The notes under the pieces were generated by a model. It was given only the letters and a program-made list of their open reading frames with translations. It ran no database searches and was not told the DNA's origin. 64,000 nt of DNA, from assembly GCF_017355205.1 (NCBI RefSeq), contig NZ_JADIJK010000019.1, positions 38,181-102,180 on the forward strand, in the 5' to 3' direction. Source of the stretch: Bacillus sp. SD088 (GTDB lineage: Bacteria; Bacillota; Bacilli; Bacillales; Bacillaceae_C). Shown in pieces: positions 38,346-47,372 of the stretch. A program made the translations under genes and the position numbers. Within the stretch, counting starts at the first letter, position 1. Every line of letters starts with the position of its first letter.

Positions 38346-39215
38346 GTGGCGAAAAAAGGGATTGACGTATCTGCACATCAAGGAAAGATTGATTGGGACA
38401 AGGTGAAAGTGGAGGGAATAGAATTTGCGATCATACGCATGGGGTTTGGAAGTGATTTAGAGGGTCAAGATGATCAATATTTTGAGCGTAATGTGAATGA
38501 ATGTGAGCGTGTTGGCCTTCCATGGGGAGCTTATCTTTACAGCTATGCCATGAACATAGATGAAGCAAGGAGTGAAGTTGATCACGCTTTTCGGTTGTTG
38601 AGAGGTAAAAATCCGACATACCCAATCGCTTTCGATATGGAGGATGCCGACAACTACAAACGCAAACGGGGCATGCCTTCGAAAGCGACATTGATCGACA
38701 TTTGTTTTACATGGCTAAAAGCTGTTGAGGATGCAGGGTATTTCGTATCATTGTACGCAAGTTTGAGCTGGTTAAATGGTTCCCTCAAAAGCAGGAAATT
38801 AGATCGATTTGATAAGTGGGTGGCACAGTGGGGCCCGAAATGTACGTATAAAGGTTCATACCAAATGTGGCAATACAGTAGCACAGGACAAGTTGCTGGC
38901 ATTTCCGGCCATGTCGATATGAATGAAGCTTATCATGATTTCTTGCCAAAGAAGAATTCGAATGCGACTAAAAAGCCAGTGACCAAACCTGAAAGTATGA
39001 CACACACCTACACCGTAAAAGCAGGGGATACCTTAAGTGAGATTGCAGTCAAATACGGGACCACAGTGAAAAAGCTTGCAGAGCTCAATGGGATTAAAAA
39101 TCCTAATCTGATTCAGGTTGGGCAAAAGATTCAACTATCCGGATCTTCTTCAGAAAAAGCAAAGCCCGTCTATCATACTGTGAAACCTGGAGATACTGTC
39201 AAAAAAGATTGCTAG
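38346..39215 (+). CDS. GH25 muramidase endolysin with LysM domains, C-terminally shortened
   Basis: About 289 residues. Residues 1-200 form a GH25 lysozyme domain: [28 protein letters not shown] with the catalytic Asp-x-Glu, and [21 protein letters not shown] linker ([10 protein letters not shown]) leads to one complete LysM ([20 protein letters not shown]...), then a second that stops after VKPGDTV as VKKDC inside a terminator hairpin. The GTG start at 38346 has gaaggag upstream, just beyond the MITE. Probably still an active N-acetylmuramidase with one cell-wall-binding repeat. Confidence 0.9.
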   Translation: MAKKGIDVSAHQGKIDWDKVKVEGIEFAIIRMGFGSDLEGQDDQYFERNVNECERVGLPWGAYLYSYAMNIDEARSEVDHAFRLLRGKNPTYPIAFDMEDADNYKRKRGMPSKATLIDICFTWLKAVEDAGYFVSLYASLSWLNGSLKSRKLDRFDKWVAQWGPKCTYKGSYQMWQYSSTGQVAGISGHVDMNEAYHDFLPKKNSNATKKPVTKPESMTHTYTVKAGDTLSEIAVKYGTTVKKLAELNGIKNPNLIQVGQKIQLSGSSSEKAKPVYHTVKPGDTVKKDC

Positions 39216-39242
39216 AGCTAGAAGCGAAAGCAATCTTTTTTA
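39201..39242 (+). terminator. Terminator at the endolysin 3' end
   Basis: aaaaaagattgc and gcaatctttttt form a 12-bp stem; the coding end lies inside it, consistent with a recombination that truncated the second LysM. Confidence 0.75.
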
Positions 39243-39438
39243 ATGCTATTCTATTGAATGCTGGAACAATCTGATCGACATTAACTGGGGTATTGCGCAA
39301 CTTTTTACTGGATTGCGCCGCTTTCCTGGGGCATTGCTATTCCCTGCAAGAAGGCTTGCATTCTTTGCGAAATCATCAGGCTTAAAGATTTATTTTGGTT
39401 TTTGAAAAATGGTAAGGCAGTGATACAGACACAAAAAA

Positions 39439-39474
39439 CTTGATCCAGTAGAATTAGATATCTACTGAATCAAG
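39439..39474 (-). terminator. Terminator of the GlsB-like gene
   Basis: Arms cttgatccagtaga and tctactgaatcaag, with T-rich sequence (agttttttg) following on the minus strand. Confidence 0.7.
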
Positions 39475-39490
39475 TGTATACCTACTTTCT

Positions 39491-39748
39491 TTATGCTCTG
39501 TTTTTCGTTGTACCATGCAAGATGGCACTAAGAATAAGCACAACGACAATCGCTCCAATAATAGCAGGGATAATGGCAAAGTCAGCTATGACGGGTCCCC
39601 ATGAACCAAGGAGGAAGGTACCTAACCAAGATCCCACAATACCAGCTAAGATGTTTCCGATTATGCCGCCCGGAACACTACGTCCAGCGATTAATCCGGC
39701 TAACCAACCGATCACACCACCAACAATTAGCGTCCAAAGAATACTCAT
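39491..39748 (-). CDS. GlsB/YeaQ/YmgE-family stress membrane protein
   Basis: 85 residues with three Gly-rich helices: ILWTLIVGGVIGWLAGLIAG, RSVPGGIIGNILAGIVGSWL and a C-terminal helix. This is the transglycosylase-associated protein family, induced in stress in several bacteria; its molecular role is not known. ATG 39748 is preceded by ggaggaaaa. Single gene with own terminator. Confidence 0.88.
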   Translation of the reverse strand: MSILWTLIVGGVIGWLAGLIAGRSVPGGIIGNILAGIVGSWLGTFLLGSWGPVIADFAIIPAIIGAIVVVLILSAILHGTTKNRA

Positions 39749-39854
39749 TATTTTTCCTCCTTTAATTTGTCTGTGTTGTATTATTTGTTTACCCTTTTCT
39801 TGAAAAACAAAACAAATGGGATAAGCAGGTGAACAGTGTGAAGACAATACTTAA

Positions 39855-40105
39855 AGTGCGTGTTCAAAAAGGAGGATAAAAGGGCCAAGTCGGCTAAAGA
39901 CGCTGACGTCCCGTCAGCAACGCCGACACTAGCATATTCTGTACATGAAAGTTCGAGGCGGAGAAGCAAGCCAACGAGCTTCCACAGGATGTGGTGACTT
40001 CGACGTTCGACACAGGACGTGTCGGTACTTAGTCGAAGATCATTTATGTTTATGCTGACTTGAAAGGTAACCAATTTTGCATCAGTGTGGTTTTTATCAA
40101 AACTG
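39855..40105 (+). repeat. MITE-like repeat, copy B (right end damaged)
   Basis: Left end agtgcgtgttcaaaaagg and the interior match copies A and C. It includes the insert gtggtgacttcgacgttcga also found in copy C but not in A. The right inverted end is lost; only a weak trace remains near 40083-40100, immediately before the response regulator's ribosome site. Confidence 0.7.
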
Positions 40106-40120
40106 AAAGGGAGAATGAAC

Positions 40121-40816
40121 ATGGGCGATGAGATGAATCGGCCTAGGATTCTGATTATCGAGGACGATGAGCATATCAACAACATTATATATGACGTGCT
40201 GCGAAAAGAGAACTTTTTATGCACGCAGGCGTATTCTGGCAGCGAGGGGAAAATGAACGTTACTCGTCATATGTATGAGCTTATTGTATTAGATCTAATG
40301 CTTCCCGGTCTAACGGGGGAAGCTTTTATGTATGAATTAAGAACGGAATTAAAATGCGATACACCGGTTATTGTATTGTCGGCCAAGGAAAAACTGGATC
40401 ATAAATTAAACTTATTTGATTTGGAAGCCGACGATTATGTCACGAAACCGTTCGAAGTGGAGGAATTGCTTGCCAGAATCAATGTGCATTTAAAAAGAAA
40501 TGCTAAAACCGAATCCGTCTCTCAATACAAGCATAAAAATTTACTTCTAGACAGTGATACAATGAGCGTTAGAGTCAATAATGTTGAGTTGAATCTTACT
40601 AGACGGGAATACAAAATTATTGAGCTCTTGGTGAAAAATCCTACCCGAGTGTTTACAAAGCAGGATTTATATGAGTTTGCATGGGAGGATATGTATATAG
40701 GAGAAGACAAGACAATCACTGTTCACATTAGTAATATCCGTCATAAAATTAGAAATCATACTGAAGAGACTTATATCGACACTGTTTGGGGAATTGGTTT
40801 CAGGTTGAGTACATAA
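40121..40816 (+). CDS. Orphan OmpR-family response regulator
   Basis: 231 residues: receiver domain (ILIIEDDEHINNIIYDVLRK; phospho-Asp in IVLDLMLPGLTG; YVTKPFEVEELLA) and winged-helix effector ending VWGIGFRLST. ATG 40121 has aaaggga upstream. No histidine kinase follows; instead a truncated ABC ATPase gene lies 83 bases downstream. In bacitracin/lantibiotic resistance loci the order is regulator, kinase, ABC genes, so the kinase was probably deleted. Its promoter region has been replaced by a MITE copy. Confidence 0.88.
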   Translation: MGDEMNRPRILIIEDDEHINNIIYDVLRKENFLCTQAYSGSEGKMNVTRHMYELIVLDLMLPGLTGEAFMYELRTELKCDTPVIVLSAKEKLDHKLNLFDLEADDYVTKPFEVEELLARINVHLKRNAKTESVSQYKHKNLLLDSDTMSVRVNNVELNLTRREYKIIELLVKNPTRVFTKQDLYEFAWEDMYIGEDKTITVHISNIRHKIRNHTEETYIDTVWGIGFRLST

Positions 40817-40899
40817 TATTTCTTTGAACTTTCTTAACTTTTTCTTGACGATATATTAGCTTTTTTTATTTAAAGTAATGTGTAAGAGGAAGTGCAAAT

Positions 40900-41505
40900 A
40901 TGTCAAGAGTAATTATTGAAGTTAAACAGCTAACCAAACAGTTCAAATCGAAAGTAGCAGTGGATAAGGCGGATTTCAAAATATTTAAAGGCGAAATTTT
41001 CGGTTTGATTGGCCGAAATGGAGCTGGAAAATCCACCTTACTGAAGATGATCGGGGGATTAATGTATCCGTCATCTGGAAAGATCCATTTATTTGATCGT
41101 GTAGTGAAGGATAATCATTCTTATTTTGAACGGATGGGCTTGCTAATTGAGAATGTGGGGCTGTACCCTTATTATTCCGCATATGAAAATCTGGATTTGA
41201 TAGCTATTATCTATGGGCTGAAGAACCGAAAAAAGCCCATTAACGAACTACTGAAGCTTGTCGGATTGGATGGATCAAACAAGACCAAGGTCAAAAACTA
41301 TTCCATGGGGATGAAGCAAAGACTTGGGATTGCAGTTGCGTTGATGGGAAGCCCGGATGTTTTGATTTTGGATGAACCGATCAACGGTTTGGATCCACAA
41401 GGTATTTTCGAGATCAGAAAGTTGATTTTCGAATTGAACAAAACGGGAATAACCATCATTATTTCCAGCCATATCCTGGAAGAGTTGTCCATGAATAACG
41501 CATGA
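40900..41505 (+). pseudogene. ABC transporter ATPase, 3'-truncated (BcrA/antimicrobial peptide type)
   Basis: 201 codons: Walker A GRNGAGKST, signature YSMGMKQRLGIAV, Walker B VLILDEPINGLDP and H-loop ISSHILEELS, after which the frame ends at MNNA. The final roughly 90 residues of this family are missing and the sequence passes directly into a permease fragment. The catalytic core is complete, so partial function cannot be excluded. Confidence 0.75.
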
Positions 41506-41967
41506 ATGTATTCCGTCATTTCAAAAATCCTTATTCTAGGCATGTTCACGTTGCTCATGTTAGTAACGATGGTTATTTCTGATCTGATCGGAAGAGCCAT
41601 TTTCTTCAATAATGCAACTATTGGCGATTTGGGGTATTTTGTAAAATTGCTTGTTGGTCAGTTTTTACTCCATTGGGCATTTTCAATTGTGATCCTGTGT
41701 ATCTCAATAATCAGCAAAAATTTAATTACCAGCTTAGTAATTGGGGTAGTCCTCGGGTTAAATGTCCTAGGGATGATTGTGGGGGCACTAGAATCCCTTG
41801 TTGGTGATGTAAATCTGTCTTCATATTTGCTGGTGAATACGATTGTCAGTACAAAAGATTTCAATAACATGAATGATGTCCTTCACGTAGCTGGTGTGGC
41901 GCTCATTTTCACAATATTATTTTCCTTTATTGCAGCTAGATATAAAGTGAAAGAGGACTTGGGATAG
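41506..41967 (+). pseudogene. ABC-2 type permease, C-terminal fragment
   Basis: About 153 codons beginning at the deletion junction (41500-41510). Four hydrophobic helices, e.g. LVGQFLLHWAFSIVILCISI and VIGVVLGLNVLGMIVGAL, match the second half of an ABC-2 permease of about 240 residues. No SD precedes the apparent ATG, whose codon lies at the junction with the ATPase gene. Confidence 0.7.
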
Positions 41968-42064
41968 AGCGAGCGCCAAACTATCGGAACTTTATAAAAG
42001 TTATTAGGTTTTAATGAACGAACTATTAATCTAAAGAAAATGCAACTTATGGGAGGAGAATAAA

Positions 42065-42433
42065 ATGGACTTTAATCAAACTTTAGAAAGGCATATGCAA
42101 GCCATGGTGCAAAAGGATATTGTAGGTTTTTCGGATACCATTCATCAGAATAATATCATACTTATCTTACCAAATGGGAAGTTCATTCAAAACCGGGAAG
42201 AATTTATCCAATTTAATCAAGACTGGTTTTCGGATACAGATTGGAAAATCACATATGATATAGTAAAATCACAAGAATCTAAAGAAATGGCATTCGTGGT
42301 ATTACTCATTCATTATGATGATTGTGACGAAGAAGGAACCCCTTACCATCAAGATTATTATCTCCACCTCGTATTTGAAAAAGAAAATGATGAATGGCTT
42401 CTGACCTATGATCAAAATACCTTTATAAATTAA
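42065..42433 (+). CDS. SnoaL/NTF2-like (DUF4440-type) protein
   Basis: 122 residues: MDFNQTLERHMQAMVQKDIV, ILPNGKFIQNREEFIQFNQD, WKITYDIVKSQESKEMAFVV and ENDEWLLTYDQNT follow the cone-shaped NTF2-like fold of DUF4440 proteins. Strong SD (gggaggag). Ligand or substrate is unknown. Intact, with its own terminator. Confidence 0.78.
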   Translation: MDFNQTLERHMQAMVQKDIVGFSDTIHQNNIILILPNGKFIQNREEFIQFNQDWFSDTDWKITYDIVKSQESKEMAFVVLLIHYDDCDEEGTPYHQDYYLHLVFEKENDEWLLTYDQNTFIN

Positions 42434-42560
42434 TACAAATGCGACTTCTATTGAAAAAACTTTAAACGCAAATAAAATGGATTCTTTTAATGAGAGCCTG
42501 GTAGCTGAATAATCAGCGGAGGTTCAAATCCTTTTGATGCATTAATATGTAAGACCAGTT

Positions 42561-42595
42561 ATATCAAGGGTTTCAAGCCCTTGATATTTTGGGCT
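42561..42595 (+). terminator. Terminator after the SnoaL-like gene
   Basis: atatcaaggg and cccttgatat form a perfect stem with a ttttgggctt tail. Confidence 0.7.
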
Positions 42596-42762
42596 TTATA
42601 CAAAATATGGTGGTGTCCTTAGTTCCACCAGCGGATAAAAGACATGCAAAAAGTACACTCATTTCCCTCTCTGATAATATCGATTGTCCATATTATAGTT
42701 CTCTCTTTATGTCTTGTAAAACTTGGATATACTGTTAAAAAGACTAAGGGGACTAAAAGGAA

Positions 42763-43239
42763 GTGTACATATTGCTTGGAATGATTATCGCGATTGTTGT
42801 TTTTAATGTGATTGCTCTTTTAAAAGTTAGAAATTTATCTATCAATCAAATCGTCCATATCATCGTATTTACAATCGCATTCCAGACACTTGTTGATTTA
42901 TATTTGGATTTTAAATACCATGCTTACTGGTATTACTCAAAAGCGGTTGACTTGCGTTCTATTCCAACCCTGATCATGATTATACCTGCTGTCAATGTCA
43001 TGTTTTTAAATTGGTATCCCCTTGAGAGATCACTTATGAAACAGACCCTTTATATTATTTGCTGGACAATATCACTACTAATGTACGAATCATTCGCATT
43101 ACTCCCCGGGCCTTGGGGTTATTTCCATTATGGTTGGTGGAAGTTAGGGTATTCCGCAATTGTTGACCCAATTCTACTGATTACGTTAGTACTATACTAT
43201 AAGTGGATACGTAAAATTGAAAAAAATCAAGCGAATTAG
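42763..43239 (+). CDS. CBO0543-family membrane protein
   Basis: 158 residues, five helices. Segments ALLKVRNLSINQIVHIIVFT, FQTLVDLYLDFKYHAYWYYS and LLPGPWGYFHYGWWKLGYSA are typical of CBO0543 proteins, which occur in spore-formers and have no defined function. GTG at 42763 is the first start; TTG at 42772 fits aaaagga better. It converges with two related minus-strand genes. Confidence 0.75.
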   Translation: MYILLGMIIAIVVFNVIALLKVRNLSINQIVHIIVFTIAFQTLVDLYLDFKYHAYWYYSKAVDLRSIPTLIMIIPAVNVMFLNWYPLERSLMKQTLYIICWTISLLMYESFALLPGPWGYFHYGWWKLGYSAIVDPILLITLVLYYKWIRKIEKNQAN

Positions 43240-43245
43240 CCAAGC

Positions 43246-43752
43246 CTACATCTTCTTTTGCATATGATGAAAATGTTTAATTTTATGGTAAAAAAGCAAT
43301 GTCAATGCTTGCACAAATAAATAAACACTAAAGGAGTAGGTTAATTTCCATCCGTGGTAGTTAAAAACATGAAATAGCGCGTTTACTCCCTCAAACAGCG
43401 TTCCAATAATGGAAGAAATGATAATATAAGGCAATATCCAGAACCCCCGAACATTTAATCTTTCATACAAATAGACATAGAGATAAGAGAATGGTGCATA
43501 CAAAAAATATGAAATGACATCAAACCATTCATACTTTCCTGAATCCATAATGTTGTATAAATTCAAATCCGGTGAGGATAATAAATGGTCATAAATTCGC
43601 GCAACGGTTGAGCCAAAGAGTAAAAGAAGTATCGTGAGACTTAAAGGAAACCGTTTAGGAAGCCAAAGTATAAATGAATAAGAAAGGATAAGCCCAATGA
43701 TAATAAACCATTCATTCTCGTCAAATGTTTTTGGTAATTGTAAGGGCATCAT
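43246..43752 (-). CDS. CBO0543-type membrane protein 2
   Basis: 168 residues with five to six helices (FIIIGLILSYSFILWLPKRF; IISSIIGTLFEGVNALFHVF). Related in layout to the CBO0543 protein on the other strand (YLFxxKW-type ends, GWKLTYSF). It overlaps the next gene by 4 bases, so both are translated from one mRNA. Confidence 0.65.
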   Translation of the reverse strand: MMPLQLPKTFDENEWFIIIGLILSYSFILWLPKRFPLSLTILLLLFGSTVARIYDHLLSSPDLNLYNIMDSGKYEWFDVISYFLYAPFSYLYVYLYERLNVRGFWILPYIIISSIIGTLFEGVNALFHVFNYHGWKLTYSFSVYLFVQALTLLFYHKIKHFHHMQKKM

Positions 43753-44228
43753 CTTCTAATCCCTTCCTTTCGTAAGACTTGGCTGAAACAAAATTGCAAA
43801 ATATACGAAATGAGTAGAACAACAGCAATTAAGAAGAGGGATTGCCAAAAATCCCACCCATTATAGCGAATGACCTTCCCTTGCACAAGCAGAAACTCAA
43901 CCCCATATAGAATGGCTACATAAGTGATCGTGAACAACCATTTGTTGAAACGAGATTGAATCGCTGCCAATAAATTGAAAAACATTACGTATAACAAGGG
44001 GATGACGATGAATTCGTAAAGTCGAAAAATAATAAATAATGGAATCCTATTCGTTATTTCCCATACTTTTAAATTGATATATAAAACGGAAAAACAACTC
44101 GTAATGATCAGTTCTTGTATCATGAAAATAAATAGGTTCTCAGGCAAGCTAAGCCTTTTCTTTATAATGAAAAAGGCGATGCAAAAAAGGATCATGATAT
44201 TCAGAATGATAAGGAACATGTTTGTCAA
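43749..44228 (-). CDS. CBO0543-type membrane protein 3
   Basis: 159 residues, five helices starting MFLIILNIMILFCIAFFIIK, with YEFIVIPLLYVMFFNLLAAI in the middle. First gene of the minus-strand pair. The three CBO0543-type proteins clustered here probably form a membrane complex or act at the same stage, but no role is known. Confidence 0.6.
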   Translation of the reverse strand: MTNMFLIILNIMILFCIAFFIIKKRLSLPENLFIFMIQELIITSCFSVLYINLKVWEITNRIPLFIIFRLYEFIVIPLLYVMFFNLLAAIQSRFNKWLFTITYVAILYGVEFLLVQGKVIRYNGWDFWQSLFLIAVVLLISYILQFCFSQVLRKEGIRR

Positions 44229-44384
44229 CTCACATTTTTACCGGACTTTCTTCTATTATCTGTATAAAAAATGTAAATATGTAAGATGTTTGCTGTTAGC
44301 AGAACTTTTCTCCATTTGTATAGGTTTGACGTTAATAGGAAAAATAGAAAAACATGATGACTGAGTTGATTGGATACGATAGAC

Positions 44385-44560
44385 GGGATGAATAACGAAC
44401 ATCATGAATTTAAATCACCGATTGTTGCCCTTCTATGGTCCGAAACGATGGCTGGCTTTGGTCAATTCTATAATGGACAATATATCTTTGGTTTTAATGT
44501 TGAATTCATTGCTAATGTGCACTCCAACTTAAATGTCTCGATTGGTCTCTGCTGCCGAAT
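44385..44560 (+). pseudogene. Fragment related to the tandem-repeat membrane protein at 35102-35908
   Basis: Reads KSPIVALLWSETMAGFGQFY, NGQYIFG and VEFIANVHSNLNVSI. It matches each half of the 35102-35908 protein (NPLLAVMWSLFLPGLGQLYI) and then breaks off into non-coding sequence. A decayed member of the same family. Confidence 0.65.
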
Positions 44561-44746
44561 TTCGGTGTGGAGGCCTTTTTTTGAAAAATTTTTTATAAAA
44601 GGTGTCCAAATTTTGGTGAATTCCATATATGCACATTGAAGGCCAATAGGACGTGGCAATCATAGCCGTTGCTCCTTTAACGATCTTAGCCTTTGATCCT
44701 TTATGTTGCTTTTACGAAAATGATGAATAAGAAAGGGAGAGGAACG

Positions 44747-45580
44747 ATGGCAAAATTTCGCATGATTGATATTGGGTTTTGGAATGATCCGAAAGTGGTG
44801 GAGGAGATGACACCAGAGGATAAGTATCTGTTTTTGTATTTGTTGACGAACTCAAATACAACGCAAATTGGTATTTACTCTATTACGAAGAAGCAAATGG
44901 CGTTTGATACGGGTTATTCAATGGAGACGGTGCAAAGTATTTTTGAACGCTTGATTCATCAGCATAAACTGCTGAAGTATAACCCACAAACAAGGGAATT
45001 GGCGATTCGAAATTGGGGGAAATACAATTTTAATCGTGGTGGCAAGCCTGTGGAAGATTGTGTGATAGCTGAGTTGAGTAAGGTAAAAGACCGGAGTTTG
45101 ATTGAATTTGTTGGGGCGAATGTGAAACACGAGCAAATTCGCAGGTTGTATGAGTCGTATGACGATACGCGCACGATGCGGGGACAAGAAGAAGAAAAAG
45201 AAGTAGAAAAAGAACAACAAGAATCGCAAAGAGTGAATGGTGGTGGTGAAAATGTGATTGATTTTTATCAACAGAATATTGGAATGCTGAGCCCTTATAT
45301 GGCAGAAGAGCTGGTGGATGCGTTAGAGGAGTTTGGGGAAGTGCTTGTGGTCGAAGCTATGAAAATTTCCGTAGCTTCTGGCAATCGAAATTGGCGATAT
45401 ACATATGGGATTTTGAAGAGATGGCGTCATCACAATGTGAAAACATGGGAGGATGTGGCCGCCTTGGACCGGGAACTTGAGCAGCAGAAAAAATATTTTG
45501 GCCAACAGGCCTTGGATATGGATCTTTCAAAACTTTATCAACACAATCTTTCAGAGGGGGAAGAGCAGAATGACAGCTGA
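44747..45580 (+). CDS. DnaD-like phage replication protein
   Basis: 277 residues. The N-terminus FRMIDIGFWNDPKVVEEMTP is a winged-helix DnaD_N-like start; a DnaD/DnaB_2 domain (FYQQNIGMLSPYMAEELVDA, EDFGE-like and NWRYTYGILKRWRHHNVKTW) closes it. These helicase-loader proteins open origins in Bacillus and its phages. ATG 44747 follows gggagagg. It overlaps the helicase gene by 11 bases: a phage/element replication module. Confidence 0.85.
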   Translation: MAKFRMIDIGFWNDPKVVEEMTPEDKYLFLYLLTNSNTTQIGIYSITKKQMAFDTGYSMETVQSIFERLIHQHKLLKYNPQTRELAIRNWGKYNFNRGGKPVEDCVIAELSKVKDRSLIEFVGANVKHEQIRRLYESYDDTRTMRGQEEEKEVEKEQQESQRVNGGGENVIDFYQQNIGMLSPYMAEELVDALEEFGEVLVVEAMKISVASGNRNWRYTYGILKRWRHHNVKTWEDVAALDRELEQQKKYFGQQALDMDLSKLYQHNLSEGEEQNDS

Positions 45581-46811
45581 AAAAGCGCTCCTTGGCTGCA
45601 TGATGAAAGAAAATCATTTGATCGGGGACACGATGATCAAATCTGGACATTTTGCAGATCCACGCCATCAAGCCTTATTTAAACAAATGCGAGATCGGCA
45701 TCAACAAGGTGGCACGATTGATCTCGTCACACTCTCTACAACAGTGGACTTGGAACCGTTTGGCGGCATCTCCTATCTCCATGACTTGCAATCCTTCGCG
45801 AATGTTGAAAAGTTTGAAGAATATGAGGAGTTGGTGCTTGAAAAATGGAAAGAACGGGAGAAAAGGAGTATTTTAACAATCGCCAAGGAGGAAGACTGGG
45901 AGATTCAAAAGGTGATTCATGCTTTAGACCAAATCAATGAGGCGAAAATCGATGATTACCTAGCGATTTCAACGGGGTTAGCCGATCTTTATGAAGCCCC
46001 ATGGCAAGAAGGAAATCATGTCAAGGGGATTTCAACCGGAATAATGCGTCTAGACCAAATGACGAATGGTTTCCAGGATGGGGAGCTCACGGTGCTGGCG
46101 GCAAGGCCTTCGATGGGAAAAACAGATGTGATGCTTCATTTTGCTAAGCAAGCCGGTTTGAATGGGGATTTGCCGATTATTTTTTCACTGGAAATGCCGA
46201 ATAAAAGCTTGATTCAAAGACTAATCGCTTCAACAGGGGCCATCAATCGCTTGAAACTGCGGAATCCCTATCAACACCTCACCCAGGCTCAAAAGGAACA
46301 GTGGCCAGAGCTGATCGGTCGCGTGTCGGAAACCAATATCCAGATGTTTGATGAAGCGGGGCAAACGGTCGCCCAGATGCGCGCGAAGGCAAGGAAATTA
46401 ATGCACGAATACCCGGATAAAAAGCCACTCCTGTTGATTGACTATTTAACGTTGATTCGACCTGAACATCATTATGGCGGGAATGCCCATATGCAGGTAA
46501 CAGAAATTTCGAAGCAGCTAAAGGGGATGGCGAAGGAAATGAATTGTCCAGTTCTTTTATTGGCCCAATTGAACCGAGCGGTGGAGCAAAGGCAAAATAA
46601 ACGACCGATGATGTCCGATATTCGTGAATCTGGCAGTGTCGAACAAGATGCGGATGTGATGATCTTTCTCTACAGAGATGCTTATTATGATCAGGATGCA
46701 GATCCAAAACATTTGGAACTGATTATTGCAAAAAACCGCAATGGTCCGATGGGCACAGTGTTTGCGCGTTATAATCAATTTACTGGAGGAATTCTAGATG
46801 GCCACGATTAA
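45570..46811 (+). CDS. DnaB-like replicative helicase (phage type)
   Basis: 413 residues. The N-terminal primase-interacting helical domain (AEKALLGCMMKENHLIGDTM) and RecA-like C-terminal domain are present: Walker A AARPSMGKTDVMLHF, Walker B KPLLLIDYLTLI, and RESGSVEQDADVMIFLYRDA. It is shorter than chromosomal DnaB/DnaC (about 450), typical of phages. ATG 45570 uses gagggggaag. Overlaps its neighbours on both sides. Confidence 0.92.
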   Translation: MTAEKALLGCMMKENHLIGDTMIKSGHFADPRHQALFKQMRDRHQQGGTIDLVTLSTTVDLEPFGGISYLHDLQSFANVEKFEEYEELVLEKWKEREKRSILTIAKEEDWEIQKVIHALDQINEAKIDDYLAISTGLADLYEAPWQEGNHVKGISTGIMRLDQMTNGFQDGELTVLAARPSMGKTDVMLHFAKQAGLNGDLPIIFSLEMPNKSLIQRLIASTGAINRLKLRNPYQHLTQAQKEQWPELIGRVSETNIQMFDEAGQTVAQMRAKARKLMHEYPDKKPLLLIDYLTLIRPEHHYGGNAHMQVTEISKQLKGMAKEMNCPVLLLAQLNRAVEQRQNKRPMMSDIRESGSVEQDADVMIFLYRDAYYDQDADPKHLELIIAKNRNGPMGTVFARYNQFTGGILDGHD

Positions 46812-47244
46812 GGCGCTATATGAAGATGCGATCAAGTATGAGGAATCGCTCCTTGCCCATTCGATCTTCTGCTTGATTCAGGAGGGGAAGATTGAGTTAG
46901 AGCAGGATGATGCAGTTTTGCTGCAAATCAACCCCGATCCAGAGAAATTGGAGAAATTGCTGGAAATGAATTACCTTGGCTTTCATCAGATGAACATTTT
47001 TTCACTTAAGACGGGGAGACAGAAATGGGTCTTTATTTTTGCTCAGACAGCGGAAGACGCGCAGCAACACTTGCATATGAAAACAGGCCAAAATCCATTG
47101 AACTGTTTGGAACTCTCACCAGATGAAGTGGTTTTTACCGGCAATCGCTTTCTTAACTTTCGAGAGTTGAAAAAAGAACAAACGCAATTTCCTTGTTTGG
47201 TTGGGGTGTATGAGAAATATCCTGGAAACAAAGCTTTTGTATGA
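46798..47244 (+). CDS. Phage-type hypothetical protein of the replication module
   Basis: 148 residues, overlaps the helicase gene by 14 bases, SD ggagg. Mostly alpha/beta (YEDAIKYEESLLAHSIFCLI; EDAQQHLHMKTGQ). I recognise no motif. Position implies co-expression with the helicase pair, perhaps as a loader accessory. Confidence 0.65.
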   Translation: MATIKALYEDAIKYEESLLAHSIFCLIQEGKIELEQDDAVLLQINPDPEKLEKLLEMNYLGFHQMNIFSLKTGRQKWVFIFAQTAEDAQQHLHMKTGQNPLNCLELSPDEVVFTGNRFLNFRELKKEQTQFPCLVGVYEKYPGNKAFV

Positions 47245-47334
47245 GCATATCTATATTATTGCTGGATGTATATGCAGGTTAGATATAAGAATACATTAAT
47301 GGTTCTTTCATGTTCTGTTATGGATAATACGAGC

Positions 47335-47372
47335 AAAAAAGCTGACTGGCTAAGATCAGCTTTTTTCTTTAC
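47335..47372. terminator. Bidirectional terminator between the replication module and DUF3231 gene
   Basis: aaaaaagctgac-type arm and its complement gatcagctttttt form a stem with A/T runs on both sides. It overlaps the DUF3231 stop codon. Confidence 0.75.
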
